From Bacteroidia bacterium (GTDB lineage: Bacteria; Bacteroidota; Bacteroidia; SpSt-205): a DNA stretch of 64,000 bases. The stretch lies in NCBI GenBank assembly GCA_026414975.1, contig JAOAHZ010000002.1:153745-217744 (forward strand). Reading direction: 5' to 3'. The notes under the pieces are model-generated. The model saw only the letters and a program-made list of their open reading frames with translations. It was not told the DNA's origin and did no database searches. The translations under genes were made by a program, and so were the position numbers. Positions 52,085 to 60,250 of this stretch are shown here, in pieces. Within the stretch, counting starts at the first letter, position 1; each line of letters begins with the position of its first letter.

Positions 52085-55000
52085 CTAGTTGAGCAGATAA
52101 GCTGAATAGCGCTGTAAAAACTCATCCTTCTCGGAGGGATCAGCAGCGATAAGCTGCAGCTTAGGCTTACTGGGATCTTTATTGTAATCTTTCTGCTTAT
52201 CAGCCACTTGGCGAATCTGGCGATTTAGTCCTGCGTCGCTGGTAACCATACGCACAGTGTAGCCTGAGTATAAGATAAAAATCCAGTTGCCCTCCGTGGG
52301 CTCTAAATAGATGGTGAGAACATCTGGGGCCCGAGTTCTTTCAGCAGGATTGTAAGGACCGAAGCTGTATTCAATCTTAGCGGGACAGTATTTAGCGATG
52401 CCTATACCCCCTATTCCTGCGACAGCCACATCAGCTGAGACAAATAAAGAACCCGTAGAGTCGCTGCGCCGAAAAGGTACCCGAGCTAATAAAAGCGTTA
52501 CAGGCAGTTTTTTCGCCAAAGGCACATTCTTAGCAAGCGAAGCTCGCTGAGCGGCTTGTATGATTTCGCGGGTGTTATCTTCAGGTCGGGTCGTATCAGG
52601 GTCTACAAGCTCAGCGATTGCTTCTATGAAGCGAGGCTCACTAAAGTCCATGTCAGTGAGAGCTAATGCCCAAAGATTAAAGCGATTCCCGATAGCCTCG
52701 GCGAGGTTACTGGGAATATTGGGAAAATGAAGGGCAAAGAGTAAGTCCGTCGAGAGCTTTTGGTAGCGCTGCTCCTCTCGCCACATCCCAGATACAGCGA
52801 GCTGAGCCCCTCCTGGCGGAAACGAAGCAGGAAAGTTTAGCCGTCCATAAGCCGTCGTGATGCGCGCAGCATCGTTGTACTCCACCCAGTTGCCTCGGTA
52901 GCTTTCTCCATTCAGCTTCTTCATCGGTCCGATCCGGAACGCCTTGCTCGCTCGATCCACCGACAATCCTCCCTCGGCTGTCAGCACATCTATGTCATCT
53001 CTATTCTTCTTAGGAAGCAGAAAGTTTGTGTAGAAGGTCCGATAAACCTGAACGAAATGCACACCGACCGTGAGCTCTTGGCCTTTACGATTCTTGGGCT
53101 CCTTAATCGGAATAAACACCGTATCTGGATTCACTAAGCCCTCAAAAGCAAACCAGGAATCCTTGAGAAATTCATTGTCAGACTGGATGCGCACCTCTCC
53201 TCTGAAGTACAAAAAGCGCTGATTGGCATGCAGCTCAACCTCATCCCGAAAAAGAATCCTGTCGGTAAGTAAGAATTCGTCTTCCGTGCGAATCTTGGCT
53301 CGGGCTGTCGTTACGCCGTCTTTGACGAATACGCTATCCATTTGAACGAACTGCGGCTTGCCCTCTATATCGGTGTATTTATACCGAGCCCGAGCTGTAT
53401 AATCGGACCCTGACCGAATCCTGACCGAAGCCTCCACGAGGGTGTGGTAATTGAGACGAAGGGGGGCTTTGATAACAGCATCCTCTAAAGGAGCTACTTT
53501 ACCATCGGGTAAGAAAGCGACCCGTCCTCCCTTTGGAAAGATCGTGGCATCCGCTACGATAATAGAATCTACCCGATTTGCCTCCAAAGCTCCCGACTTA
53601 AGGTTGTACTGGAGCGTCTGGGTATTGAAATACAAATCTTTCCCTGAGGTGCTTCGCTGTAGGACAAAGTTTTTAGACTCATCCTGAACATGAGCACTGA
53701 GGGAAATCTCTCCAGTCTCCCGCTTGTAGACCCCTCGCCCCAGAGAAGTAGAAATACTCTGCTTAGGGAAAGTGATATTAGGCTCACCCACTCGCAGAGA
53801 GAGAAAGTCTCCTTGATGCTGCTTGACATTGTAGTCTAAGTCTACGCCCTCAGCCGAAAATACCGTGTCCTTCTTGCTCTTGGAATCTACAAGAACAAAT
53901 CGGCTATCTCCTGCTTTGAAGTTCTCAGGAAAGAGGGTAAAGTTGGCGCTTACAATACGAGCCTCGCCTACTTCCAGTGACCCATCAGCCAAGAGTCCCT
54001 CTGGCGTATAGATAAGCCTACCGCGGAATAGGGCCACCCCTTCGTATAAGACAGCGGGCTTGCTACCCGTTTCCAATATCATTTGGCCTTTGTAGGGATA
54101 CCACTTAAAGCGGAGGTCTTCAGCTTCTACCTTTGGATAGCGAGCCAGGGCATATTGGCTCTGAGGCAAAATAAGCCGGGCTTTTTCAGCCATGCAAGAA
54201 TCAAAATAAAACACAAACGTATCGGCTTGAACCTGCCCCGTGAGATAATGTATCTCCCCGCGCCCATGAAGGCCGTAGTTATCCATCGCTACGCGTCCGA
54301 AGAACTTTCCTCTGCCTTTGTAAAGGGAACTGCCTTCGGCGAAGACCTCTTGTATGCCATAGCTCCCATCAGGAACTACCTTCAGCGTATCACGAAAAGG
54401 AGGGAAAATGCTATCCGAATAAAAGACTCCATGGAACTCCAGCCCCAGCATACTGAAAGTCTCTAAGCTATCTATCATGAACGGGTCTAACTCAAAATAT
54501 AACCGGTCCCGATTGTACTGCCCCTCCTGAATATTGCGAGTATCCCAGTATTTGTAGGATTCCGAATAGCAGTCCAAGATGCTATAGTAGGGTATGACCT
54601 TACGGCCACTTTTATTGGAGGGCAGATCAATGTAAATGCAGCCGCTTACATTTTCTATGCGTAGAGTAGCCAGAGAACGCGCTAACCGAGGATAGCGCCC
54701 CTGTTGAAAGAGCGGATCGCGATCAGGTTTGAACTTGAGCGAATCCACATTGAAGAAAAGCACCTTGAAGTTTTCATAGTTAAACTGCATCCGTGTCTCA
54801 GGCCACACGTATAAATCGGTCTTACCTGCCGCTAACCTACCCGCAAAACGCATAGAACGATTTTCTCCGAGATAGATGGTACGCTTGTAAGGAGCGATCT
54901 CTACAATATGAGAGTCGGCAAACACCACATATTCCACGCCTCTCAAGGTGATCTCTTTGTTTTGAAGGTCCAAGCGAGCATTTTCACCATCTTCTGTGTT

Positions 55001-56650
55001 AGAGAGGATGCGTATAGCATCGTAATCTTTTTCTCCAAACGCTGCTTGGGCCCAGCGGTACAGTTTAGGAAGAGGCTCTACAATACCCGTCTCCGGATCG
55101 TACCTAAGGAAACCGTATGTCTCAACATCCTTCAGACGGATTTTGAATCTATCTTGATAGGTTTTAGGGTCAAAACCCTGACTCTTCAAAATATCGGTAT
55201 CAGTGATGTAATAGCGTATAGCACGCCTGCGGCGCCCCTTGCTTTGCTTCTCTCTTTCCTTGAGAAGCCTGTAAATCGCTCCGAGAGGATTAATGGGTAG
55301 AATGTCTTTATAGCTCTCATACTCTCGCTGATTGAAGTAGTCTATGGACTGAACGATCCCGTACTTCCCTTTAGGGTCAATAATAGCGGTGAATCGTATA
55401 ACTGTATCGCGTAGAGGATTCCAGAAGATAGCATCAAATAGCATCTCCATTTTGTGATAGGTGCTAAAAAAGCCTTGTCGAGTGCGGGGATTTTTTCTAT
55501 TCCGATTGAGAAGGATATCCTGAGTACTCACATCATAGATAAGGTCCGTTACAGGATAGAAGATGGTATCGCCGAAAGGCAAGTAAAGCTCCACAGAAAC
55601 TTCATTAGAGACGAGCTTTTTAGGATCAAAGGCGAGCTTTTGCAAGTAGACTCGCATGACCTCCTTACCCTTGGCAAAAACACTCAGCTCAGCCAGGGTA
55701 TCGCCCACCGCTGAGCCGTATTTGGTCAAGCCTCGGAGAGCGAAGCCCCCCCGATAGTTGGTATTGGGAATAAACTCTTTGATTTCTACGCTACCTTCGG
55801 TCATCTCAAAGGCGGGAGAGTTAGCCTTAGAGGGGTCGGGAGCAATGACGAAATCGTCCATGAAACGCCCACGAACTGGCCGAGGCAAGAAGGAGTAGTA
55901 AAGGGTTGCCTTAGGGGCCACGAGCCGACGAACATTCATATCCACGACAAAATCTTCCAGCTCGCAGTATAGATCAGCTGCACTTATCCCGAGACGACTC
56001 CAATCGGCTTTACCTCGGCTCCCCAAAAAATGACGGTTGGTCAAGTTGAGCATACCATCAGCTTCTCTGATGACGATATCTACCCCGCCCGTGCTACAAA
56101 TCAGGTTTGTCTTCTTGAAGAAGAGGGCAGGCACACGCTTCTCTTCGAAGCTACTGCTATCTAAATAGGTATAGAGCCCGAGTCTGGCCTCGCTTTTATC
56201 TATGCGCCAGAGGAAGATAGAGGTTTTATTGACGATGCCTTCGGGGATAAATTTTCCGACAATATCCCAGAAGCGAGGGAGAGCCGACGGATTTTCGGAA
56301 GCCAAGGTTTCAGATAAAGCAATGAACTGCGGGACAGGAACGCGAATACGGACTTCAGGGTTCTTGAGAAGGAGAGCCGTTTCTACAAAGTTTAAGAGCT
56401 CTGGGTAAGGTTTGAAGCCTTTTTTGTGGAGGCGGCTACCCAGGCTGGCGATAGACTTTTTCTCAGGTATGGATAAGTCGCCTGTTTCCCATCCAGAGTA
56501 GAAGGCCTGGGCTCGCTGGGAGATATCAGGGCGTTTGAATCGTTCTAAAGCCTCCTTGAGAGCTAAGGCAAATCCATCCGCATCTTCGGGAAGGGTTATG
56601 GGCTGAGCCCAAAGCACGGCTATAAGTACCCCTAATATCCATTGCTTCAC
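52085..56650 (-). CDS. Very large exported protein of unknown function (1521 residues)
   Basis: I do not recognise a named family. The GTG start gives a signal peptide (MKQWILGVLIAVLWAQ) and the rest has no membrane segment. A helical region of about 150 residues is followed by a long beta-rich body that repeats a theme of short strands with words such as 'ARIVSANFTLFPENFKAGDS', 'FRGRLIYTPEGLLADGSLEV' and 'LHGRGEIHYLTGQVQADTF', reminiscent of OstA/LptA, AsmA-like or other stacked beta-jellyroll proteins. A short basic patch (KGRRRRAIRYYI) lies near residue 470. The C-terminal ~250 residues look different again (helical, with GIGGIGIAKYCPAKIEYSFG). An envelope-spanning or periplasmic scaffold is my inference. 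The exonuclease gene follows after one base. Confidence 0.75.
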   Translation of the reverse strand: MKQWILGVLIAVLWAQPITLPEDADGFALALKEALERFKRPDISQRAQAFYSGWETGDLSIPEKKSIASLGSRLHKKGFKPYPELLNFVETALLLKNPEVRIRVPVPQFIALSETLASENPSALPRFWDIVGKFIPEGIVNKTSIFLWRIDKSEARLGLYTYLDSSSFEEKRVPALFFKKTNLICSTGGVDIVIREADGMLNLTNRHFLGSRGKADWSRLGISAADLYCELEDFVVDMNVRRLVAPKATLYYSFLPRPVRGRFMDDFVIAPDPSKANSPAFEMTEGSVEIKEFIPNTNYRGGFALRGLTKYGSAVGDTLAELSVFAKGKEVMRVYLQKLAFDPKKLVSNEVSVELYLPFGDTIFYPVTDLIYDVSTQDILLNRNRKNPRTRQGFFSTYHKMEMLFDAIFWNPLRDTVIRFTAIIDPKGKYGIVQSIDYFNQREYESYKDILPINPLGAIYRLLKEREKQSKGRRRRAIRYYITDTDILKSQGFDPKTYQDRFKIRLKDVETYGFLRYDPETGIVEPLPKLYRWAQAAFGEKDYDAIRILSNTEDGENARLDLQNKEITLRGVEYVVFADSHIVEIAPYKRTIYLGENRSMRFAGRLAAGKTDLYVWPETRMQFNYENFKVLFFNVDSLKFKPDRDPLFQQGRYPRLARSLATLRIENVSGCIYIDLPSNKSGRKVIPYYSILDCYSESYKYWDTRNIQEGQYNRDRLYFELDPFMIDSLETFSMLGLEFHGVFYSDSIFPPFRDTLKVVPDGSYGIQEVFAEGSSLYKGRGKFFGRVAMDNYGLHGRGEIHYLTGQVQADTFVFYFDSCMAEKARLILPQSQYALARYPKVEAEDLRFKWYPYKGQMILETGSKPAVLYEGVALFRGRLIYTPEGLLADGSLEVGEARIVSANFTLFPENFKAGDSRFVLVDSKSKKDTVFSAEGVDLDYNVKQHQGDFLSLRVGEPNITFPKQSISTSLGRGVYKRETGEISLSAHVQDESKNFVLQRSTSGKDLYFNTQTLQYNLKSGALEANRVDSIIVADATIFPKGGRVAFLPDGKVAPLEDAVIKAPLRLNYHTLVEASVRIRSGSDYTARARYKYTDIEGKPQFVQMDSVFVKDGVTTARAKIRTEDEFLLTDRILFRDEVELHANQRFLYFRGEVRIQSDNEFLKDSWFAFEGLVNPDTVFIPIKEPKNRKGQELTVGVHFVQVYRTFYTNFLLPKKNRDDIDVLTAEGGLSVDRASKAFRIGPMKKLNGESYRGNWVEYNDAARITTAYGRLNFPASFPPGGAQLAVSGMWREEQRYQKLSTDLLFALHFPNIPSNLAEAIGNRFNLWALALTDMDFSEPRFIEAIAELVDPDTTRPEDNTREIIQAAQRASLAKNVPLAKKLPVTLLLARVPFRRSDSTGSLFVSADVAVAGIGGIGIAKYCPAKIEYSFGPYNPAERTRAPDVLTIYLEPTEGNWIFILYSGYTVRMVTSDAGLNRQIRQVADKQKDYNKDPSKPKLQLIAADPSEKDEFLQRYSAYLLN

Positions 56651-56654
56651 GCCC

Positions 56655-56662
56655 CAAATCTA
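56655..56662 (-). promoter_or_regulatory. -7 promoter box (TAnnTTTG) of the 1521-residue protein gene
   Basis: Minus-strand TAGATTTG, exact consensus, four bases before the GTG at 56650. A TTTG lies 18 bases further upstream, at about the distance of the Bacteroidota -33 element. Confidence 0.65.
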
Positions 56663-56722
56663 CTACTTCTATCGCTATTCCAAAGTTTGTATAGGATTCA
56701 GGTAAAGGCACTTATTTTGCCA

Positions 56723-56730
56723 TAGCTTTG
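56723..56730 (+). promoter_or_regulatory. -7 promoter box (TAnnTTTG) of recR
   Basis: TAGCTTTG, exact consensus, seven bases before the ATG at 56738; divergent from the box at 56655. Confidence 0.6.
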
Positions 56731-56737
56731 CTTAGGA

Positions 56738-57340
56738 ATGCAGATGTTGCTGCCACCCTCCTTGCAAGCCCTACTGGAAGCTTTGGAACGACTGCCGGGG
56801 ATCGGTCCTCGTAGCGCTCTACGGATCGTTCAAGCTCTTCTCAAGAAACCCGACCTGCTTCGGCAGCTTAGTCATAGTTTAGAGGGGGTGATTCATCAGA
56901 TTACCCCTTGCCCTGTATGCGGCTTTTGGACTGAAGGATTCTGCGTCCTTTGTACCGACCCTGCCCGCACCGAACCTATCTTATGCGTGGTCAAGGATGC
57001 CTCGGACATTCTGGCTATAGAACGCATTCAAACCTTTCGTGGACGCTACCATGTCTTAGGAGGCATTTTGGACCCCTTATCAGGCGTTGGAGAAAAAGAC
57101 CTTCGGCTGGTTCAGCTCTGGGACAGGCTCCGACGAGAAAGCTATGAAGAAATCATTTTAGCCTTGGGAACAAGCCCTGAGGCTGAGACTACAGCTTACT
57201 ACATTGCGCAACAGTTAGCTGACTGGCCCGGCCGTCTTACGCGATTTGCAAGCGGTATCCCTGTCGGGAGCGACCTGGAGTATGTAGACCCCTTAACCCT
57301 CGCTCGTTCCCTTCGCGAAAGACAACCCCTCTCGCTATGA
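56738..57340 (+). CDS. recR: Recombination protein RecR
   Basis: RecR acts with RecO and RecF at gapped DNA. 200 residues: helix-hairpin-helix LERLPGIGPRSALRIVQALL, zinc finger CPVCGFWTEGFCVLC, and a Toprim domain with YHVLGGILDPLSGVGEKDLR and a C-terminal Walker-B-like TRFASGIPVGSDLEYVDPLT. Oddity: the Toprim start normally reads CVVE, but here it is LCVVKDASDILAIE, with Lys in place of the conserved Glu. RecR has no topoisomerase chemistry, so this may not matter. The stop overlaps the glycosyltransferase start as ATGA. Confidence 0.93.
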   Translation: MQMLLPPSLQALLEALERLPGIGPRSALRIVQALLKKPDLLRQLSHSLEGVIHQITPCPVCGFWTEGFCVLCTDPARTEPILCVVKDASDILAIERIQTFRGRYHVLGGILDPLSGVGEKDLRLVQLWDRLRRESYEEIILALGTSPEAETTAYYIAQQLADWPGRLTRFASGIPVGSDLEYVDPLTLARSLRERQPLSL

Positions 57341-59268
57341 CCGACCTCTCTGTTATCATCGTCAGCTACAATGTCAAGTACTTCCTTCGCCAGTGCCTTC
57401 AATCTGTCGCCCGAGCTATAGAAGGCTTACAAGCAGAAGTCTGGGTCGTGGATAATGCTTCTATAGATGGAAGCGTAGAAATGGTCAGGGAAGAGTTCCC
57501 CTGGGTGAAACTGATAGCTAACACGACCAATCTGGGCTTCGCTAAGGCAAATAATCAGGCGATACGCCTTGCCAGGGGACGCCATATCCTTCTTCTCAAT
57601 CCAGATACCATCGTACAGGAAGATACCTTTTGCACTGTTGTAGACTTCTTGGATCAACATCCAGAAGCTGGAGCCGTGGGGGTCAAAATCATAGATGGTC
57701 AAGGACGATTTTCTCCAGACTCTCGAAGAGACCTTCCTTCGGCTTGGAGTATCTTCTGCAAACTCAGCGGGCTCTACAAGCTCTTTCCCAAAAGCAAGCT
57801 ATTCGCTCGCTATCACCTTACCTACTTGCCAGAGAATGAAATAACCCCTGTTCCTGTTCTTTTAGGCGCTTTTATGGCGATACCGAAAGAGGTTTTAGAC
57901 AAAGTAGGCCTCTTAGATGAGCGATTCTTCATGTATGCAGAGGACATAGACCTCTGCTACCGCATTCAGAAAGCAGGGTATACTAACTACTACCTCCCTA
58001 CGACTCAGATTGTGCATTTCAAAGGGGAGAGTACTAAAACGCGCTCGCTTAACTATGTCCTGACCTTTTATAAAGCTTCGCTACAGTTTGTACAAAAGCA
58101 CTACAAGGGGTGGAAGCGATGGCCTACAGTTCTTCTTTATCAGATTGGTATTATCTCGGCTGCGGGTTTGTCTATGCTCAAGCGCATTTTTACGGCTATT
58201 TATCTGCCGGCTGCGGAACTGACTCTACTTTATCTCTTGGGACTGGGTTTATTCCACTTTTGGCGAGACTATACAGGGAAGAAGTTTTATCCAGACTATG
58301 AAGTTTGGGGCTTAATAGGGTATGCCTTGGCTTTTGTAGTTGGACATGCCCTATTTCTCAACTACTCTCCCCCTTACCGAATCCGTCGGATAGCTGGAGC
58401 AGTACTTTCTGGCTTTTTGATAATCGTACTGGTGAGTTATTTGATTCCTTCTATCAATGTCTCGCGCTTTATGGTTTTAGCCTTAGCGGCGGTGGCCGTA
58501 CCAGCTGGGCTCATCTTAAGAGGCGTGGATAACTGGCTCAAAAAGGGGCGACCTCATCTAACGGGGGACATCTCCCATAGGCTTATCGTTGTCGCTGATC
58601 CTAGTCAGTTTAGCCGGATTCGTCGGCTTTTATTCGAAGACATTCAATATCCAGCCGAATTTATTGGATTTGTAAGTCCTCGCCCTCACCCAGACGCCCT
58701 CGGGACCCCCGCCCAGTTATTGTACCTTTTGGATCGATACAAACCCGATGAACTGATCTTCTGCAATACCAGCCTTTCGTCTCAGGAGATCATATCTCTG
58801 ATGATGCGCTATTTCTATCGGAAGCTCAGCTTCAAGATTATTCCACCTTACGCTGACTACCTCATTGGACCTCAAAGTATTTTAGTCAGCCGTCATTCCC
58901 TTCGGCTTTACCTACGCCTTCACCAGCCTGAAGTGCTCTTCCAAAAGAAAATATTTGACTTAGTGGTGAGTGTGGCTCTCTTGGGTGCTTATCCTTTTAC
59001 CTTTTGGATTTATCACGAGCCTTTATCAGCCCTACGAAGTCTCTTCGGCGTGCTACTTGGACGATACCATTTTGTGAGCTACAGCGAGATTCCATCGGAA
59101 GAAATGCCCCTTTTGAAAGAGGGGCTTCTGACCACAGACCTCCTGCGCAAGCATTATCCCCATACATTTAGCGTGGATTTGATGTATGCTCATCGGTATT
59201 CTGTGCTCTTAGACTGGAAGATTTTGCTTACAGGCCTATCTCATCTGGGGACGCTACGCAGCTCATAA
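57337..59268 (+). CDS. GT2 glycosyltransferase fused to a degenerate polyprenyl-phosphosugar-transferase-like region
   Basis: Residues 1-260 are a rhamnosyltransferase-type GT2: LSVIIVSYNVKYFLRQCLQS, VWVVDNASIDGSVEMV, LGFAKANNQAIRLA, LLLNPDTIV, LLGAFMAIPKEVLDKVG, DERFFMYAEDIDLCYRIQKA. Then come about five membrane segments (275-410), a CoA-binding-3-like Rossmann stretch (HRLIVVADPSQFSRIRRLLF, LGTPAQLLYLLDRYKPDELI) and a tail resembling WcaJ-type sugar transferases (KKIFDLVVSVALLGAYPFTF; HRYSVLLDWKILLTGLSHL). The catalytic middle of the WcaJ type (K-F-R-S-M and the DE region) is absent, so only the GT2 part is likely to be active. Membrane-bound glycan assembly, possibly O-antigen, is the probable setting. 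It overlaps recR by four bases. Confidence 0.83.
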   Translation: MTDLSVIIVSYNVKYFLRQCLQSVARAIEGLQAEVWVVDNASIDGSVEMVREEFPWVKLIANTTNLGFAKANNQAIRLARGRHILLLNPDTIVQEDTFCTVVDFLDQHPEAGAVGVKIIDGQGRFSPDSRRDLPSAWSIFCKLSGLYKLFPKSKLFARYHLTYLPENEITPVPVLLGAFMAIPKEVLDKVGLLDERFFMYAEDIDLCYRIQKAGYTNYYLPTTQIVHFKGESTKTRSLNYVLTFYKASLQFVQKHYKGWKRWPTVLLYQIGIISAAGLSMLKRIFTAIYLPAAELTLLYLLGLGLFHFWRDYTGKKFYPDYEVWGLIGYALAFVVGHALFLNYSPPYRIRRIAGAVLSGFLIIVLVSYLIPSINVSRFMVLALAAVAVPAGLILRGVDNWLKKGRPHLTGDISHRLIVVADPSQFSRIRRLLFEDIQYPAEFIGFVSPRPHPDALGTPAQLLYLLDRYKPDELIFCNTSLSSQEIISLMMRYFYRKLSFKIIPPYADYLIGPQSILVSRHSLRLYLRLHQPEVLFQKKIFDLVVSVALLGAYPFTFWIYHEPLSALRSLFGVLLGRYHFVSYSEIPSEEMPLLKEGLLTTDLLRKHYPHTFSVDLMYAHRYSVLLDWKILLTGLSHLGTLRSS

Positions 59269-59996
59269 GAAGTATAGGGCTTAGCACCGTTTTATGGGCC
59301 TGCCTAAATCAGAAAAAAGAGGCATCGCTACCGATCTGGGGTGCCGTTGAAACTCATGCAGTGACCACCCCCACTTTGCCTCTGACCCTTTCTCAAGCCT
59401 GCGATACAGCCTGCGTTGTACGCATCGTCCTACGAAGAGACCCTCTCACAGACCAACCTGAATGGGTCTCGGGGCATCGATACGCTATAACCTTCTACTT
59501 AGAACAGCTACCTGTCCAAGCGATCGTCATAGAAACCCCTTGGGAAGATACAGCTTTTTTTCGAGCAGGCTCCGAATGGGAAGTCCTCCTAACGAAGTGG
59601 CTTACAGAGGACTTTCTACCCTTTCTACGACCCTATAACAGCATTCGGTATATCATCTTCGGACGCGACTTCCGAAAAGCTCCCTTGAAGGAGGATTCAT
59701 GGCGAAATCTCCTCGTGATCCTCCGAAAGGAGGACCCCGAGAGACAGTGGGGCTTCTGCGGAAGCCATCCAGATAGCATTCCTGCTTGCCAAGCATGGGA
59801 CCTACTGGCCATGGATTATCGGCTCTTTTATCCCCCTCATGCTCGCCCAGATTACCACGCTCGGTGGGAAGCTGTACAAAAACCGCTTGTGCTTTTATAT
59901 CCGAATCTTTACGAGCCTGACAAAGCTACTGCTTTGAAGGAGAGACAGCGATATTGGAAAAAACCGCCTATTGCGCTGGTATTGGCATCTTCCTGA
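59265..59996 (+). CDS. Putative lipoprotein, possible TIM-barrel fold; likely ATA start
   Basis: The first ordinary start in the frame is a GTG at 59361, but the frame is open upstream and the stretch before it reads RSIGLSTVLWACLNQKKE, a short lipoprotein signal with a Cys after LWA. No ATG, GTG or TTG in frame precedes that stretch; an ATA at 59265 does, and it overlaps the upstream TAA (ATAA) exactly as other pairs here overlap as ATGA. I infer a start there (243 residues). The mature part has strand-helix alternation with AITFYLEQLPVQAIVIETPW, IRYIIFGRDF and WGFCGSHPDS, faintly like glycosidase-type TIM barrels seen in Bacteroidota; no family is certain. Confidence 0.5.
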   Translation: MRSIGLSTVLWACLNQKKEASLPIWGAVETHAVTTPTLPLTLSQACDTACVVRIVLRRDPLTDQPEWVSGHRYAITFYLEQLPVQAIVIETPWEDTAFFRAGSEWEVLLTKWLTEDFLPFLRPYNSIRYIIFGRDFRKAPLKEDSWRNLLVILRKEDPERQWGFCGSHPDSIPACQAWDLLAMDYRLFYPPHARPDYHARWEAVQKPLVLLYPNLYEPDKATALKERQRYWKKPPIALVLASS

Positions 59997-60102
59997 TTAG
60001 ACCAGCCAACATTAGCTTAAGGGGAGAATTACTTCTAAGGCGTGTTTTAGGCTAAAGTAAGGGGGGACTTGAGAAGCAGCATTGCGCTCAAAGAGGGGTG
60101 GA

Positions 60103-60191
60103 GAGCTTTTTGGTTGGGGGGCGGGCCAGCGCCAAAGGCGCTGGCCCGCCCCCTGGCGGCAGCCACTCTCAGTGGCTGCCGCCAAAAACTC
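60103..60191. repeat. Twin perfect hairpins with flanking TTTTTGG/CCAAAAA repeats
   Basis: Two hairpins abut without a gap. The first (60117-60153) is a perfect 17-base-pair stem, almost all G/C, with an AAA loop; two G-T pairs can extend it. The second (60154-60184) is a perfect 14-base-pair stem (TGGCGGCAGCCACT with its complement) and a CTC loop. The pair is framed by TTTTTGG (60107-60113) and CCAAAAA (60182-60188), and further by GAG and CTC. It lies in the 254-base gap between two plus-strand genes. It could be a strong (perhaps bidirectional) terminator or a REP/REPIN-like mobile palindrome. The rest of the gap (59997-60102, 60192-60238) shows nothing else. Confidence 0.8.
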
Positions 60192-60238
60192 ATTCCCCGT
60201 ACTCATAACCGCCCGCTGCCTCTTTCCTACCTATCCGC

Positions 60239-60246
60239 TACCTTTG
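60239..60246 (+). promoter_or_regulatory. -7 promoter box (TAnnTTTG) of the enoyl-CoA hydratase operon
   Basis: TACCTTTG, exact consensus, four bases (CTTC) before the ATG at 60251. It probably drives the four overlapping genes to 63968. Confidence 0.65.
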
Positions 60247-60250
60247 CTTC

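Noticed and set aside
52425..55714. Plus-strand frames inside the 1521-residue gene
   Set aside because: Antisense shadows of a long continuous frame that has a signal peptide and promoter.
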